This document shows positions 40,480 to 48,136 of a DNA stretch of 64,000 nucleotides, piece after piece (position 1 is the stretch's first letter; each line of letters begins with the position of its first letter). The notes beneath the pieces were generated by a model. The model saw nothing but the letters and a program-made list of their open reading frames with translations. It made no database searches and had not been told where the DNA came from. Where the stretch lies: the NCBI RefSeq assembly GCF_001905005.1, contig NZ_LWKZ01000003.1, forward strand, positions 1 through 64,000, in the 5' to 3' direction. The translations under genes were made by a program, and so were the position numbers. Source of the DNA: Streptomyces sp. CB02923 (GTDB lineage Bacteria; Actinomycetota; Actinomycetes; Streptomycetales; Streptomycetaceae).

Positions 40480-41172
40480 GTGACGCGGCGAACGGAATGG
40501 CCCGACGACCACGGCTACGGCCACGGCGGCGGAGTCGGTCACGTCGGGGGGCGTGACGACGACGGCCGGGGCGGGAGCGGCAGCGCCGCGGGCGGCGCCG
40601 AGAACCGTAGGAGACGCAAGGACGGCGGTGGTTCCTCCTCGTCGAGGGCCGAGGCGGGGCCGCCGCGTACGCCCGAGGAGCAGGCGCGGGCCATCTGCCT
40701 GCGCCTGCTCACCGGGTCCGCGCGCACACGCAAGCAGCTCGGCGACGCCCTGCACGAGCGGGGCATCCCCGCGGACGCCGCGCAGGAGGTGCTGTCCCGC
40801 TTCGAGGAGGTGGGGCTGATCGACGACGCGAAGTTCGCCGAAGCCTGGGTGGAGTCCCGGCACCACGCCCGGGGGCTGGCGCGCCGCGCGCTCGCCCGCG
40901 AACTGCGCACCAAGGGCGTCGACCCGGCGACGGCCGACGAGGCCCTCGGGCAGCTGGACTCCGAGCAGGAGGAGCGCACGGCCCGCGAACTGGTCGACCG
41001 CAAGCTGCGGACGACCCGGGGCCTGGAGCGGGAGAAGCGGATACGCCGCCTCGCGGGGATGCTGGCTCGCAAGGGCTACGGGGAAGGACTCGCCCTGCGG
41101 GTGGTCCGGCAGGCGCTGGAGGAAGAGGGCGAGGATTCGGAACTGATGGAGTACCACATGCCGGAGGCGTGA
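40480..41172 (+). CDS. recX: RecX regulatory protein
   Basis: A 230-aa RecX, which limits RecA filament growth. A Gly/Asp/Arg-rich N-terminal extension (residues 1-65, GYGHGGGVGHVGGRDDDGRG) precedes the three-helix repeats: AICLRLLTGSARTRKQLGDAL, VLSRFEEVGLIDDAKFAEAW (family LIDDxxFA), ARRALARELRTKGVDPATAD and KGYGEGLALRVVRQAL. GTG 40480 lies 6 nt after the recA stop, so it is co-transcribed and SOS-induced with recA. Confidence 0.95.
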   Translation: MTRRTEWPDDHGYGHGGGVGHVGGRDDDGRGGSGSAAGGAENRRRRKDGGGSSSSRAEAGPPRTPEEQARAICLRLLTGSARTRKQLGDALHERGIPADAAQEVLSRFEEVGLIDDAKFAEAWVESRHHARGLARRALARELRTKGVDPATADEALGQLDSEQEERTARELVDRKLRTTRGLEREKRIRRLAGMLARKGYGEGLALRVVRQALEEEGEDSELMEYHMPEA

Positions 41173-41452
41173 GGACGAAAGCGTAAGGGGGAGGCGCAAG
41201 GGCGGGGGGGAGAGAGAGTAAGCGGCGAAGGCCCAGGGGTGAAGGCTTAGGGGCGGAGGCCCAGGGACGCAGGAATGAGGGGGAAGCGTGGAGGCATAAG
41301 GGCGGAGGCCGTGAAGGCCGGGGCTGCGAGGGCCGGGGCTGCGAGGGCCGGGGCCGGGGGAGCGGCGCGGGAGGGGAGACGGTCAGGGGGCTGACGGGGC
41401 AGGGGCTGATGCGGTCATGGGGCTGTCGGCCGCCCTTGTCCGCCTGTCGGCC
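41173..41452. other. Intergenic region recX / XRE regulator with short repeats
   Basis: 280 bp between convergent genes. It carries three copies of a GCGAGGGCCGGGGCT 15-mer (about 41310-41360) and degenerate GGCGGAGGCCCAGGG units before it. There is no clear terminator hairpin and no gene. Confidence 0.5.
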
Positions 41453-42529
41453 TCAGTTGTCCGCGGGCGACGGGGGAAGGGAGCGCAGTGCCTCGGCCGT
41501 GGCCGCGTTTCGGGGCTGGAAGAGCCAGACGCTGTGGCCCCCGCCGTGCGGCAGGTCCATCGTGTGCTGTGTGAGGTCCAGCGTCCCCAGGCGGGGATGG
41601 TGGAACCGCTTGTCTCCCGTGGTCTTCCGGTGCAGGGCGTGATCTTCCCAGTGGCGGGTGAATGTCTCGCTGTGCTCGTGCAGTTCCGTCAGGAGCTGTG
41701 CCAGGCGTCGGGATGTCCGGTTGCCGCCGGTCTGGGTCCGTAGTGTCGCGGCGGTGCAGTGGGCTGCCTGTGCCCAGTCCTCGAAGAACGCGTGGGCGGA
41801 AGGGGACAGGAAGACCGCACGGGCGTAGTTGTCGCCGTAGTCCTTGAAGCCTCCGGGGCTTTCGGGGCCTCCGGGACTTCTGGGACCTTCGGGACCGCCG
41901 GGGCCTCCGGGGCTTTCGGGGCTTCCGGGACTTCTGGAGCCTTCGGGACCTTCGGGGCCTTCAAAGTCGGCGTCCCCGGCAGTTGGATCGTCGTACGGGA
42001 AGAGCAGTGGTGCCAGCAGGTCGGTCGCTGCCGCGTTCCGGGCGGCCAGGTCGAGCCGGTGGTCGACCAGGACGGCCGGGAAGGGCAGGGAGTCGAGCAT
42101 CTGCCGTGTGGACGTGGCCCGCGCGGTGTCCAGGCGCGGTTCCGGTACGGACTCATCGGCGCGGGCCAGGACGTGAAGATGGCGCTGTTCCAGCGGGTCC
42201 AGCAGCAGGGCGCCGCCGAGTCCCGTCAGCACCGCGTCCGAGGGGCGGGCCTCCCGGCCCTGCTCCAGACGTATGTAGTAGTCCGTGCTGATCCCGGCCA
42301 GGAACGCCACCTCGTCGCGGCGCAGCCCCGGGACCTGACGCCGGGGACCGCCGGCCAGACCGTGCGCCTCGGGCCGGACCTGCGCCCGGCGCGACCGCAG
42401 GAAGGCGGCCAGTTCCCCGCGCCGGTCATCCGCTCCCCGTACGCCGGACGGCGCGGACGCGGCGGCCCTCGCCGTAAGCCGGTCGGCGACTGGTGGACCG
42501 GCTCCTGTGCCGGGCGGTGCGGCTGCCAT
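41453..42529 (-). CDS. XRE-family regulator with MmyB-like ligand-binding domain
   Basis: A 358-aa regulator. After an Ala/Gly/Arg-rich start, the HTH (about residues 60-125; GLRRDEVAFLAGISTDYYIR, LEQGREARPSDAVL) leads into the PAS-like MmyB ligand-binding domain (PFPAVLVDHRLDLAARNAAA ... HWEDHALHRKTTGDKRFHHP, LGTLDLTQHTMDLPHGGG). Inside that domain, about residues 190-228, is a collagen-like Gly/Pro/Glu/Ser insert not expected in the family. ATG 42529 is the likely start. It is divergent from a NmrA-like oxidoreductase, the usual arrangement for this regulator type, and probably controls it. Confidence 0.86.
   Translation of the reverse strand: MAAAPPGTGAGPPVADRLTARAAASAPSGVRGADDRRGELAAFLRSRRAQVRPEAHGLAGGPRRQVPGLRRDEVAFLAGISTDYYIRLEQGREARPSDAVLTGLGGALLLDPLEQRHLHVLARADESVPEPRLDTARATSTRQMLDSLPFPAVLVDHRLDLAARNAAATDLLAPLLFPYDDPTAGDADFEGPEGPEGSRSPGSPESPGGPGGPEGPRSPGGPESPGGFKDYGDNYARAVFLSPSAHAFFEDWAQAAHCTAATLRTQTGGNRTSRRLAQLLTELHEHSETFTRHWEDHALHRKTTGDKRFHHPRLGTLDLTQHTMDLPHGGGHSVWLFQPRNAATAEALRSLPPSPADN
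41850..41957. repeat. 54-bp in-frame duplication (Gly-Pro-rich) in the XRE regulator gene
   Basis: Two adjacent copies of a 54-bp segment start at 41850 and 41904 (minus-strand coding). Each is built from 9-bp sub-units of CCGGGRCYT type, and the second copy has a few substitutions. They encode an 18-residue Gly/Pro/Glu/Ser unit twice. Confidence 0.8.
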
Positions 42530-42880
42530 GCCACAACTGTGCCACGCCCCCACTTGCACCACGCCGAGTACGGCCCGCCCGTCCCACGACGGCCCGACCC
42601 GACGACGGCCCGACCCGACGACGGCCCGACCCGACGACGGCCCGCCCCGACGGCGGTACGCCCCGGCAACGGCCCGCCCCCATGACGGCCTGCCCCGGCA
42701 ACGGCCCGCCCCACGACGGCCCGCCCCGACAACGCCCCGCCCCGACGGTGGCACGAGCGGGCGTGGGTGTGGCACTCCTACCCCGCGGTCGTCGGCCGTT
42801 TCTAGCGTGGGGGCCGCGTCGCGCCCCGTCCCGGGCGTACGGCCCGGAGCCGCGGCGCGTACCGAGCCGAAGGAGTACCG
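42530..42880. promoter_or_regulatory. Divergent control region with 16-bp minisatellite
   Basis: 351 bp between the divergent regulator and oxidoreductase genes; most of it is a GC-rich minisatellite. Toward the oxidoreductase, GTTTCTAGCGTGGG (about 42799-42812) contains a TAGCGT that could be a -10, giving a leader of about 70 nt before ATG 42881. Confidence 0.5.
42588..42755. repeat. 16-bp tandem minisatellite
   Basis: Three identical GACGGCCCGACCCGAC units (42588-42635), a fourth with one change (42636-42651), then degenerate units (GGCAACGGCCCGCCCC type) to about 42755. The period is not a multiple of three. Confidence 0.88.
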
Positions 42881-43786
42881 ATGTTCGTGATCACCGGAGC
42901 GGGCGGCCGGACCGGCCGCGCCGCCGCCGAGGAGCTGCTGGCCGCCGGGCACCCCGTGCGCGTGGTGGGCCGGTCGGCGGCCCGCCTGCGGCCGCTGGCG
43001 GAGCGGGGAGCGGACGTGCGGGAAGCCGCCCCGACCGACCCCGTCGCCCTGACGGAGGCCTTCCACGGCGCGGACGGCGCCTACCTGGTGCTCCAGCCCA
43101 ACTACCTGCCCGATCACCCGGACTTCGGCGCCTTCCAGGACCGGGTGGGGGAGAGCCTTGCGGAGGCGGTCGCGGCGTCCGGCGTTCCGCGCGTGGTCGG
43201 GCTGAGCAGCTGGGGCGCGCAGCACTCCTCCGGTACCGGCCCGGTCGCCGGGCTGCACCGGTTCGAACGGCGGCTCGCCTCCGTGCCGGACATCGACGTG
43301 CTGTGGCTGCGCGCCGGCTACTTCATGGAGAACCTGCTGGACCACGTGACGGACGTGGAAACCCGGGGCCGTATCACCACCCCCCTCGACCCGGACCTGC
43401 CGCTGCCCTTCGTCGCCACCCATGACCTGGGCCGCCGCGCCGCACACGAACTGGCCGCGGGCGGCTGGCACGGCACGCACGTGCTGGAACTCCAGGGCGA
43501 ACGGGATCTGAGTATGCGTGAGGCGGCCGAGATGCTGGCCGCGGCCTCCGGGCGGGACGCTCTGGCGTACGGCCGGATCGACTACGAGCGGATCAGCCTG
43601 GACAGCTTCCACCGGCACCTGCGGGACGGCGGTGTCTCCGAGAACGTGGCACGCATGATGATGGAGGCGGCCGAGGCCATCAACACGGGCCGCATCCGCA
43701 TGGAGCAGCCTCGTACGGCCCGGACCAGCACGCCCACCCGTCTGGAGGAGTTCCTGGCAGCCCAGGGCAGGCGGACCCCCCGGTGA
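42881..43786 (+). CDS. NmrA-like NAD(P)-binding oxidoreductase
   Basis: A 301-aa atypical short-chain dehydrogenase. The nucleotide-binding loop is FVITGAGGRTGRAAAEELLA. It continues VVGRSAARLRPLAERGADVR, GADGAYLVLQPNYLPDHPDF, VGLSSWGAQHSSGTGP and WLRAGYFMENLLDHV, as in NmrA/NAD(P)H azoreductase-like proteins. No Tyr-x-x-x-Lys catalytic pair is evident, so it may sense redox state or reduce quinone-like substrates. ATG 42881 has AAGGAG 9 nt upstream. It is divergent from the XRE/MmyB-type regulator, which is likely its repressor. Confidence 0.88.
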   Translation: MFVITGAGGRTGRAAAEELLAAGHPVRVVGRSAARLRPLAERGADVREAAPTDPVALTEAFHGADGAYLVLQPNYLPDHPDFGAFQDRVGESLAEAVAASGVPRVVGLSSWGAQHSSGTGPVAGLHRFERRLASVPDIDVLWLRAGYFMENLLDHVTDVETRGRITTPLDPDLPLPFVATHDLGRRAAHELAAGGWHGTHVLELQGERDLSMREAAEMLAAASGRDALAYGRIDYERISLDSFHRHLRDGGVSENVARMMMEAAEAINTGRIRMEQPRTARTSTPTRLEEFLAAQGRRTPR

Positions 43787-43866
43787 GCCCCCCCGCACCC
43801 CCCCGGTGGGCCCCCGCACCTCCCGGTGGGCCCACCCCAGCGGCCCCTCCAGGGCAGGCCCCCGCC

Positions 43867-44244
43867 TCACCCGCTGACCGGCAGCCCCGCCTCCCGCCAC
43901 GCCTGGAAGCCGCCCACCAGGTCGGTCGCCCGGTACAGGCCCAGCTGTTGCAGGGAGACCGCCGCGAGGCTCGACGCGTAGCCCTCGTTGCAGACGACCA
44001 CCACCGCCAGGTCATGGCCGGTGGCTTCGGGCGCGCGGTGGGCGCCGGTGGGGTCCAGGCGCCATTCCAGTTCGTTGCGTTCGACGATCAGCGCGCCCGG
44101 GATGGTGCCGTCGCGTTCGCGCAGGGCCGCGTAGCGGATGTCGACCAGGAGCCCGCCGTCCCGCTGGACCGCCGCGGCCTGCGCGGGCGACACCCGGTCC
44201 AGCCCGGCGCGCGCCGCCTCCAGGAGCGCGTCGACGGCGCTCAT
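43867..44244 (-). CDS. Rhodanese-domain sulfurtransferase
   Basis: A 125-aa single-domain rhodanese that would transfer sulfane sulfur to a thiol or cyanide acceptor. The active-site loop VVVVCNEGYASSLAAVSLQQ contains the catalytic Cys; LVDIRYAALRERDGTIPGAL and VGGFQAWREAGLPVSG frame the domain. ATG 44244 overlaps the cysteine dioxygenase stop by 4 nt (ATGA). Coupling to cysteine dioxygenase suggests a role in sulfur released during cysteine breakdown. It converges on the NmrA-like gene; GGTGGGCCCACC, a 12-bp palindrome at 43825-43836, lies between. Confidence 0.9.
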   Translation of the reverse strand: MSAVDALLEAARAGLDRVSPAQAAAVQRDGGLLVDIRYAALRERDGTIPGALIVERNELEWRLDPTGAHRAPEATGHDLAVVVVCNEGYASSLAAVSLQQLGLYRATDLVGGFQAWREAGLPVSG

Positions 44245-44780
44245 ACCCAGGCCTCGGGGCGCTCGACCTCTTCGAGGCGCAGTACGGGGCCGGTGCGGCT
44301 GTAGCGGCGCATCAGCGGCAGCGGCGGATAGTAGGCGTGCACCGAAACGGCGTGCACGCCATCGGAGAGGTTGAGCACCTGGTGGACGTGGTGCGGGCCG
44401 AAGGCGCGGCCGCGGCCGTCGGGCAGCGTCCGCTGCCGGTCCACGCCGTCCGCCAGTTCCAGTGTCTTCCAGCCCTCGGTGGGCAGTTGGGCGGCGAGCG
44501 ACTGTTCTGTCAGCTCGCCCGCGGCGGTGGCGAACGCGCCGTGCGAGCCGCCGTGGTCGTGCCAGCCGGTGCCCGTACCGGGCGGCCAGCCGATCAGCCA
44601 CGCCTCGCTGCCGCCGGGGCCTTCCAGGCGGATCCAGGTACGGCCTTCGGGGTCGAGGGGCAGGGAGGCGACGAGCGGGGCGTCGGCGGCGGTACGGCGG
44701 GCGAAGTCGAGGAGTTCGGCGGCGCTGGGACCGCCGGTGGCGGCAGGGCGCGGGCGCGCGGGGGTACGTACGTCGGGCAC
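44241..44780 (-). CDS. Cysteine dioxygenase
   Basis: A 179-aa cupin that would oxidise cysteine to cysteine sulfinate. Iron-binding residues are visible: GTGWHDHGGSHGAF gives two His, and FGPHHVHQVLNLSDG gives the third. The remainder (AHYYPPLPLMRRYSR-like VHAYYPPLPLMRRYSR) matches bacterial CDO. GTG 44780 (VPDVRTPARPRP) follows AGGA at 8 nt; the longer frame that starts at 44879 runs into the leader peptide and is rejected. It is translationally coupled to the rhodanese and preceded by a Cys-rich leader ORF, so cysteine-dependent control is likely. Confidence 0.9.
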   Translation of the reverse strand: MPDVRTPARPRPAATGGPSAAELLDFARRTAADAPLVASLPLDPEGRTWIRLEGPGGSEAWLIGWPPGTGTGWHDHGGSHGAFATAAGELTEQSLAAQLPTEGWKTLELADGVDRQRTLPDGRGRAFGPHHVHQVLNLSDGVHAVSVHAYYPPLPLMRRYSRTGPVLRLEEVERPEAWV

Positions 44781-44856
44781 AGGAACCGTCCTGAGTGATC
44801 GCGAAGAGGCGCGCGGGCAGCGTGGAACGCGGCGGCGCGCGGGGCAGGGATGCGGA

Positions 44857-44943
44857 TCAGCAGGACGGACGACACACACAGCCCGCGTAGCGGACCAGGT
44901 CCAGGTGGACCCTCCGCCAGAAGCGCGAACCGTTCTCCGTCAC
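44857..44943 (-). CDS. Cysteine-rich leader peptide upstream of cysteine dioxygenase
   Basis: A 28-codon ORF from GTG 44943 to TGA. The peptide starts MTENGSRFWRRVHLDLVRYA and ends GCVCRPSC: three Cys within the last seven residues, and a V-H-L-D-L-x-R stretch like the RHVDLxR signature of the putative leader peptides found before sulfur genes in Streptomyces. Its stop lies 76 nt upstream of the CDO start. Cysteine-rich leaders of this kind have been shown in mycobacteria to couple Cys-tRNA supply to expression of downstream genes. The same logic, in whichever direction, is inferred here. Confidence 0.72.
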   Translation of the reverse strand: MTENGSRFWRRVHLDLVRYAGCVCRPSC

Positions 44944-44976
44944 GTTCCGGAGTCAAGCACGGGGCTTCCCGCAGGG

Positions 44977-47001
44977 TCAACCGCCGACCGACCGGACCTG
45001 CGCCTCCGTCACTCCCCGGGACACATCCCTGTCGGCCCCCGGGTACGCCCCTTCGGCGGCCGGTGGCCCACCGGCCGCCCGTGCCGCCTCCTGGGAAGCC
45101 CCCTCCGCGGCCGTACCAGGCCCGTCACCAGCCCCACCAGCCCCGTCACCAGCCCCACCGGCCCGGTCACCAGCCGCACCAGCCCCACCGGCCCCGGCTC
45201 CATCACCAGCCCCGGCCCCACCGGCCCCTGCACCCCCCGTACCTCCCGCACTCCCAGTACTCCCAGTCCCCCCCGATCCCCCGCCCCGTACCGCGTCAGC
45301 GCACGCGTACAGCTCCGCGGGGCGGACGCCGCCCATCGCCGCGACCAGGTGCCCGTCCGGCCGTACGACCAGGACCGTGTGCGCGACCGCGCCCGGGTAC
45401 GCCTCGGCGACCAGCACCTCGGCACGCATCGGCAGCGCCTCCACCGTCTTCGACAGCCGCGGCATCAGACCGGCCGACTTCCAGTGCCGCTGGTCCCACA
45501 CGCCCGTGCCCGGCGCCACCAGCACCACCAGCAGCCGTGGGCCCAGCCGTGAGCGGAGCGGTACCAGGGACCCGTCCGAAGTCGTCACGGGGACGTCCGC
45601 GACCGGCGCGCCCGGTTGCGTCCCCACCGTCATCGCGCACGACGGGTCGATGACCGGGGCGAGCGGGGAGCGGGCGTACGCGGGGGGCGCACCGAGCGGC
45701 CCGCGCCCCAAATGCCCGTCGGTGAGCATCGCCGTGTGCCCGCGGGCGGCTCCCGGGAGCACGGCCCGCCAGCGGCCGCCCCGCTCGCCGTCGCGGAGCA
45801 GCGGCAGCGCCCGGTCGGCGGCGCGCAGCCGGGCCGTGACGGCGCCCCTGCGCTCCGCCTGGTAGCTGTCGAGCAGCGCTTCCGAAGCGCCTTGGTGCCA
45901 GGCCAGTGCCAGCTTCCACGCGAGGTTCTCGGCGTCCCGCAGGCCCTCGTCCAGGCCCTGGGTGCCGAGCGCGCCGAGCAGGTGGGCGGCGTCCCCGGCG
46001 AGGAAGGCGCGCCCGCGCCGCCAGCGCCGCGCCAGCCGGTGGTGCACGGTGTGCACGCCGGTGTCGAGGAGTTCGTACGGTGGCAAGGCCGGTACGCGCG
46101 GATCACCCGCGCCCCCAGGGCTCCCAAGGCCCCCAGGCCCGTACGACTGCCCCGCACCCACCCCTGAACCGGCCCCCGCCCCGAAGCTGCCTCCCGGACC
46201 GATCCCCGTCCCCACCCCAGCCGCACTACCCGTACCCGCCTCCGCGGACCACACCGCCAGCGAGTCGCGGATACGGGCCACCAGCGCGTCCGGAGTGACC
46301 AGGTCCCGGCCGGGCGGCAGCAGCCAGTCCAGCCGCCACACCCCGCCGGACAGCGGCCGGGCCGTCACCTCGCCGCCGGACCCGCCGCCGCCCTGCCGGG
46401 CCGGCGAACGGTGCAGCAACGCCTCTCCGGGCCAGGGAAGTTCCGTACGCAGCGCCGCCACCGCATGGCGCTCGACCGCCGTACGGCCGGGGAAGCGGAT
46501 CTCCAGCAGCTTGCGGACCGTCGAGCGCGGGCCGTCGCAGCCGACCAGGTAACTGGCTCGCCACCAGGTGCTGTTCGTGCCGCGGGTGTGGGCGCTGACC
46601 CCGTACTCGTCCTGCCGCAGCTCGTCGAGCCTGCTGCCGGCGACGATCCGGACGCGGGGTTGCGCGGCGAGGGCGGTGCGCAGCGCCCGGGTGAGCGCGT
46701 GCTGCGGCACGTGGACGGGGGAGGGGCTGTCCGGGCCGAACTCCACCCGCTCCAGGAGCCGCCGTCGGCGCACCGAGCGCCAGGCCGTCCAGCGGGTGCC
46801 CGCCAGGTCCAGAGCTGTGCCGCAGCCCAGCCTGTCCAGGAACGCGGTGGTGTCGGGGCGCAGCACGACCGTGCGGGCGGGCCGCGGGTCGCAGGCTCCG
46901 GGAGCTTCGTCCAGGACCACGCACGGCACGTCGAGGCGGGCGAGGGAGAGGGAGAGTGCGAGGCCGACGGGGCCGGCCCCGACGACGATCACCGGGTCCA
47001 C
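44977..47001 (-). CDS. FAD-dependent aromatic monooxygenase (PHBH-type) with low-complexity inserts
   Basis: A 674-aa class-A flavin monooxygenase. FAD motifs: VIVVGAGPVGLALSLSLARL (GxGxxG), the DG motif YLVGCDGPRSTVRKLL, and GRAFLAGDAAHLLGALGTQG (GD motif). The C-terminal thioredoxin-like domain (RLLVVLVAPGTG ... VLVVRPDGHLVAA) is the usual end of pheA/TetX-type hydroxylases. Two Gly/Ala-rich tracts are unusual: about residues 280-325 between GG-rich segments, and a terminal tail of about 85 residues with GAGGAG/GGAGDG repeats. GTG 47001 follows GGGGGAG. The substrate is unknown. It lies downstream of gluD on the same strand but 163 bp away, so it is probably independent. Confidence 0.83.
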   Translation of the reverse strand: MDPVIVVGAGPVGLALSLSLARLDVPCVVLDEAPGACDPRPARTVVLRPDTTAFLDRLGCGTALDLAGTRWTAWRSVRRRRLLERVEFGPDSPSPVHVPQHALTRALRTALAAQPRVRIVAGSRLDELRQDEYGVSAHTRGTNSTWWRASYLVGCDGPRSTVRKLLEIRFPGRTAVERHAVAALRTELPWPGEALLHRSPARQGGGGSGGEVTARPLSGGVWRLDWLLPPGRDLVTPDALVARIRDSLAVWSAEAGTGSAAGVGTGIGPGGSFGAGAGSGVGAGQSYGPGGLGSPGGAGDPRVPALPPYELLDTGVHTVHHRLARRWRRGRAFLAGDAAHLLGALGTQGLDEGLRDAENLAWKLALAWHQGASEALLDSYQAERRGAVTARLRAADRALPLLRDGERGGRWRAVLPGAARGHTAMLTDGHLGRGPLGAPPAYARSPLAPVIDPSCAMTVGTQPGAPVADVPVTTSDGSLVPLRSRLGPRLLVVLVAPGTGVWDQRHWKSAGLMPRLSKTVEALPMRAEVLVAEAYPGAVAHTVLVVRPDGHLVAAMGGVRPAELYACADAVRGGGSGGTGSTGSAGGTGGAGAGGAGAGDGAGAGGAGAAGDRAGGAGDGAGGAGDGPGTAAEGASQEAARAAGGPPAAEGAYPGADRDVSRGVTEAQVRSVGG

Positions 47002-47164
47002 GGCGTGGCTCCCCCGGTCCGCAGGTACTGACGAGACGTACAGGAACTGGCAGTTGGAACCCGGTGCGCGATCACACAGCGTATGCAACCCATTGCGGGC
47101 GCCCGCGTCAAGTGACGGGGGCAGTGGCGCACGCGGCACCGCCCCCGCCCACGGTGTCACACCG

Positions 47165-48136
47165 TCAGCCTCCGGCGCCGCCCCCGCCCACGGGCGGGAT
47201 GTCCGGGGGCCGCCGGGTGTCGATCGGGCCGCCGAGTGTGCCGTCGGCGCTTTCCAGCGCGTCCGACGCGGTGATCGGCTCGCCCACACCGGCGACGGCG
47301 ATGCCGGTCTTGGCCCGCCGGCCGCGCCGCTCGATCCAGTTGGCCAGCCCGGACAGCGCCAGGCACATCGCCACGTAGATCGCACCGGCCACGATGATCA
47401 TCGGGACGTACGGGTTCTCGTCGTTGACGACGATGGTGCTGGCCATCTGCTGGATCGTGTACAGCAGCTCCTCGAAGGTGATGACGTAGCCGAGCGAGGT
47501 GTCCTTGAGGGTCACCACCAGCTGGCTGATGATCGTCGGGAGCATCGCCCGGACGGCCTGCGGGATCAGCACCGTCGTCATGACCTGCGTCTTGCTCATG
47601 CCGAGCGCGTACGCCGCCTCGCGCTGGCCCCTGGGCACCGCGTTGATTCCGGCGCGCAGCACCTCCGCCTGCACCGCGCCGTTGTAGACGGTCAGACCGA
47701 CGACCAGCGCCCAGAACTGCGGGGTGTCGCCGGTCAGGCCCAGCTCCTCCTTGTAGGAGAGCAGGATCACCCACAGGGCGTAGATCGTGATCAGCAGCGG
47801 GACGGCCCGGAAGATCTCGATGAAGCCGGTCGCCAGCCAGCGCACCGGCTTGTGGTCGGAGAGCCGGGCGACGGCGAGCAGCGCGCCGAGCGCGAGGGAG
47901 AGCACCGCGGCCACCGCGAAGACCTGGAGGGTCGTCAGGATGCCGTTGCGGATGTTGGTCCGCACGCCCGCGTTGTTGAAGATGTTCCACATCTCCGGCT
48001 CGAACTGGCCCTTGTCGGCCAGCCGCAGCACGGCGAAGAGGATCAGGCCGAGGACGGCGAGCCCGCCCACGACGGTGTAGACACGGTTGCGGACCTTGGC
48101 CTTGGGCCCCGGGGCGTCGTACAGGACGCTGGTCAT
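47165..48136 (-). CDS. gluD: Glutamate ABC transporter permease GluD
   Basis: A 323-aa polar-amino-acid permease. The His/Glu/Gln/Arg/opine family loop is seen in FIEIFRAVPLLITIYALWVI, with NGAVQAEVLRAGINAVPRGQ and EAAYALGMSKTQVMTTVLIP (EAA motif). Five to six helices; a cytoplasmic Gly/Pro-rich C-terminal tail ends the protein. ATG 48136 overlaps the gluC stop by 4 nt. Together with GluA, GluB and GluC it forms a glutamate/aspartate importer. A short ACGGTGT-C-ACACCGT palindrome (47151-47165) marks its 3' end. Confidence 0.93.
   Translation of the reverse strand: MTSVLYDAPGPKAKVRNRVYTVVGGLAVLGLILFAVLRLADKGQFEPEMWNIFNNAGVRTNIRNGILTTLQVFAVAAVLSLALGALLAVARLSDHKPVRWLATGFIEIFRAVPLLITIYALWVILLSYKEELGLTGDTPQFWALVVGLTVYNGAVQAEVLRAGINAVPRGQREAAYALGMSKTQVMTTVLIPQAVRAMLPTIISQLVVTLKDTSLGYVITFEELLYTIQQMASTIVVNDENPYVPMIIVAGAIYVAMCLALSGLANWIERRGRRAKTGIAVAGVGEPITASDALESADGTLGGPIDTRRPPDIPPVGGGGAGG

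Noticed and set aside
44241..44879. Longer cysteine dioxygenase starting at GTG 44879
   Set aside because: The extra N-terminus is Arg/Pro-rich, overlaps the Cys-rich leader, and the 44780 GTG has a better ribosome site.
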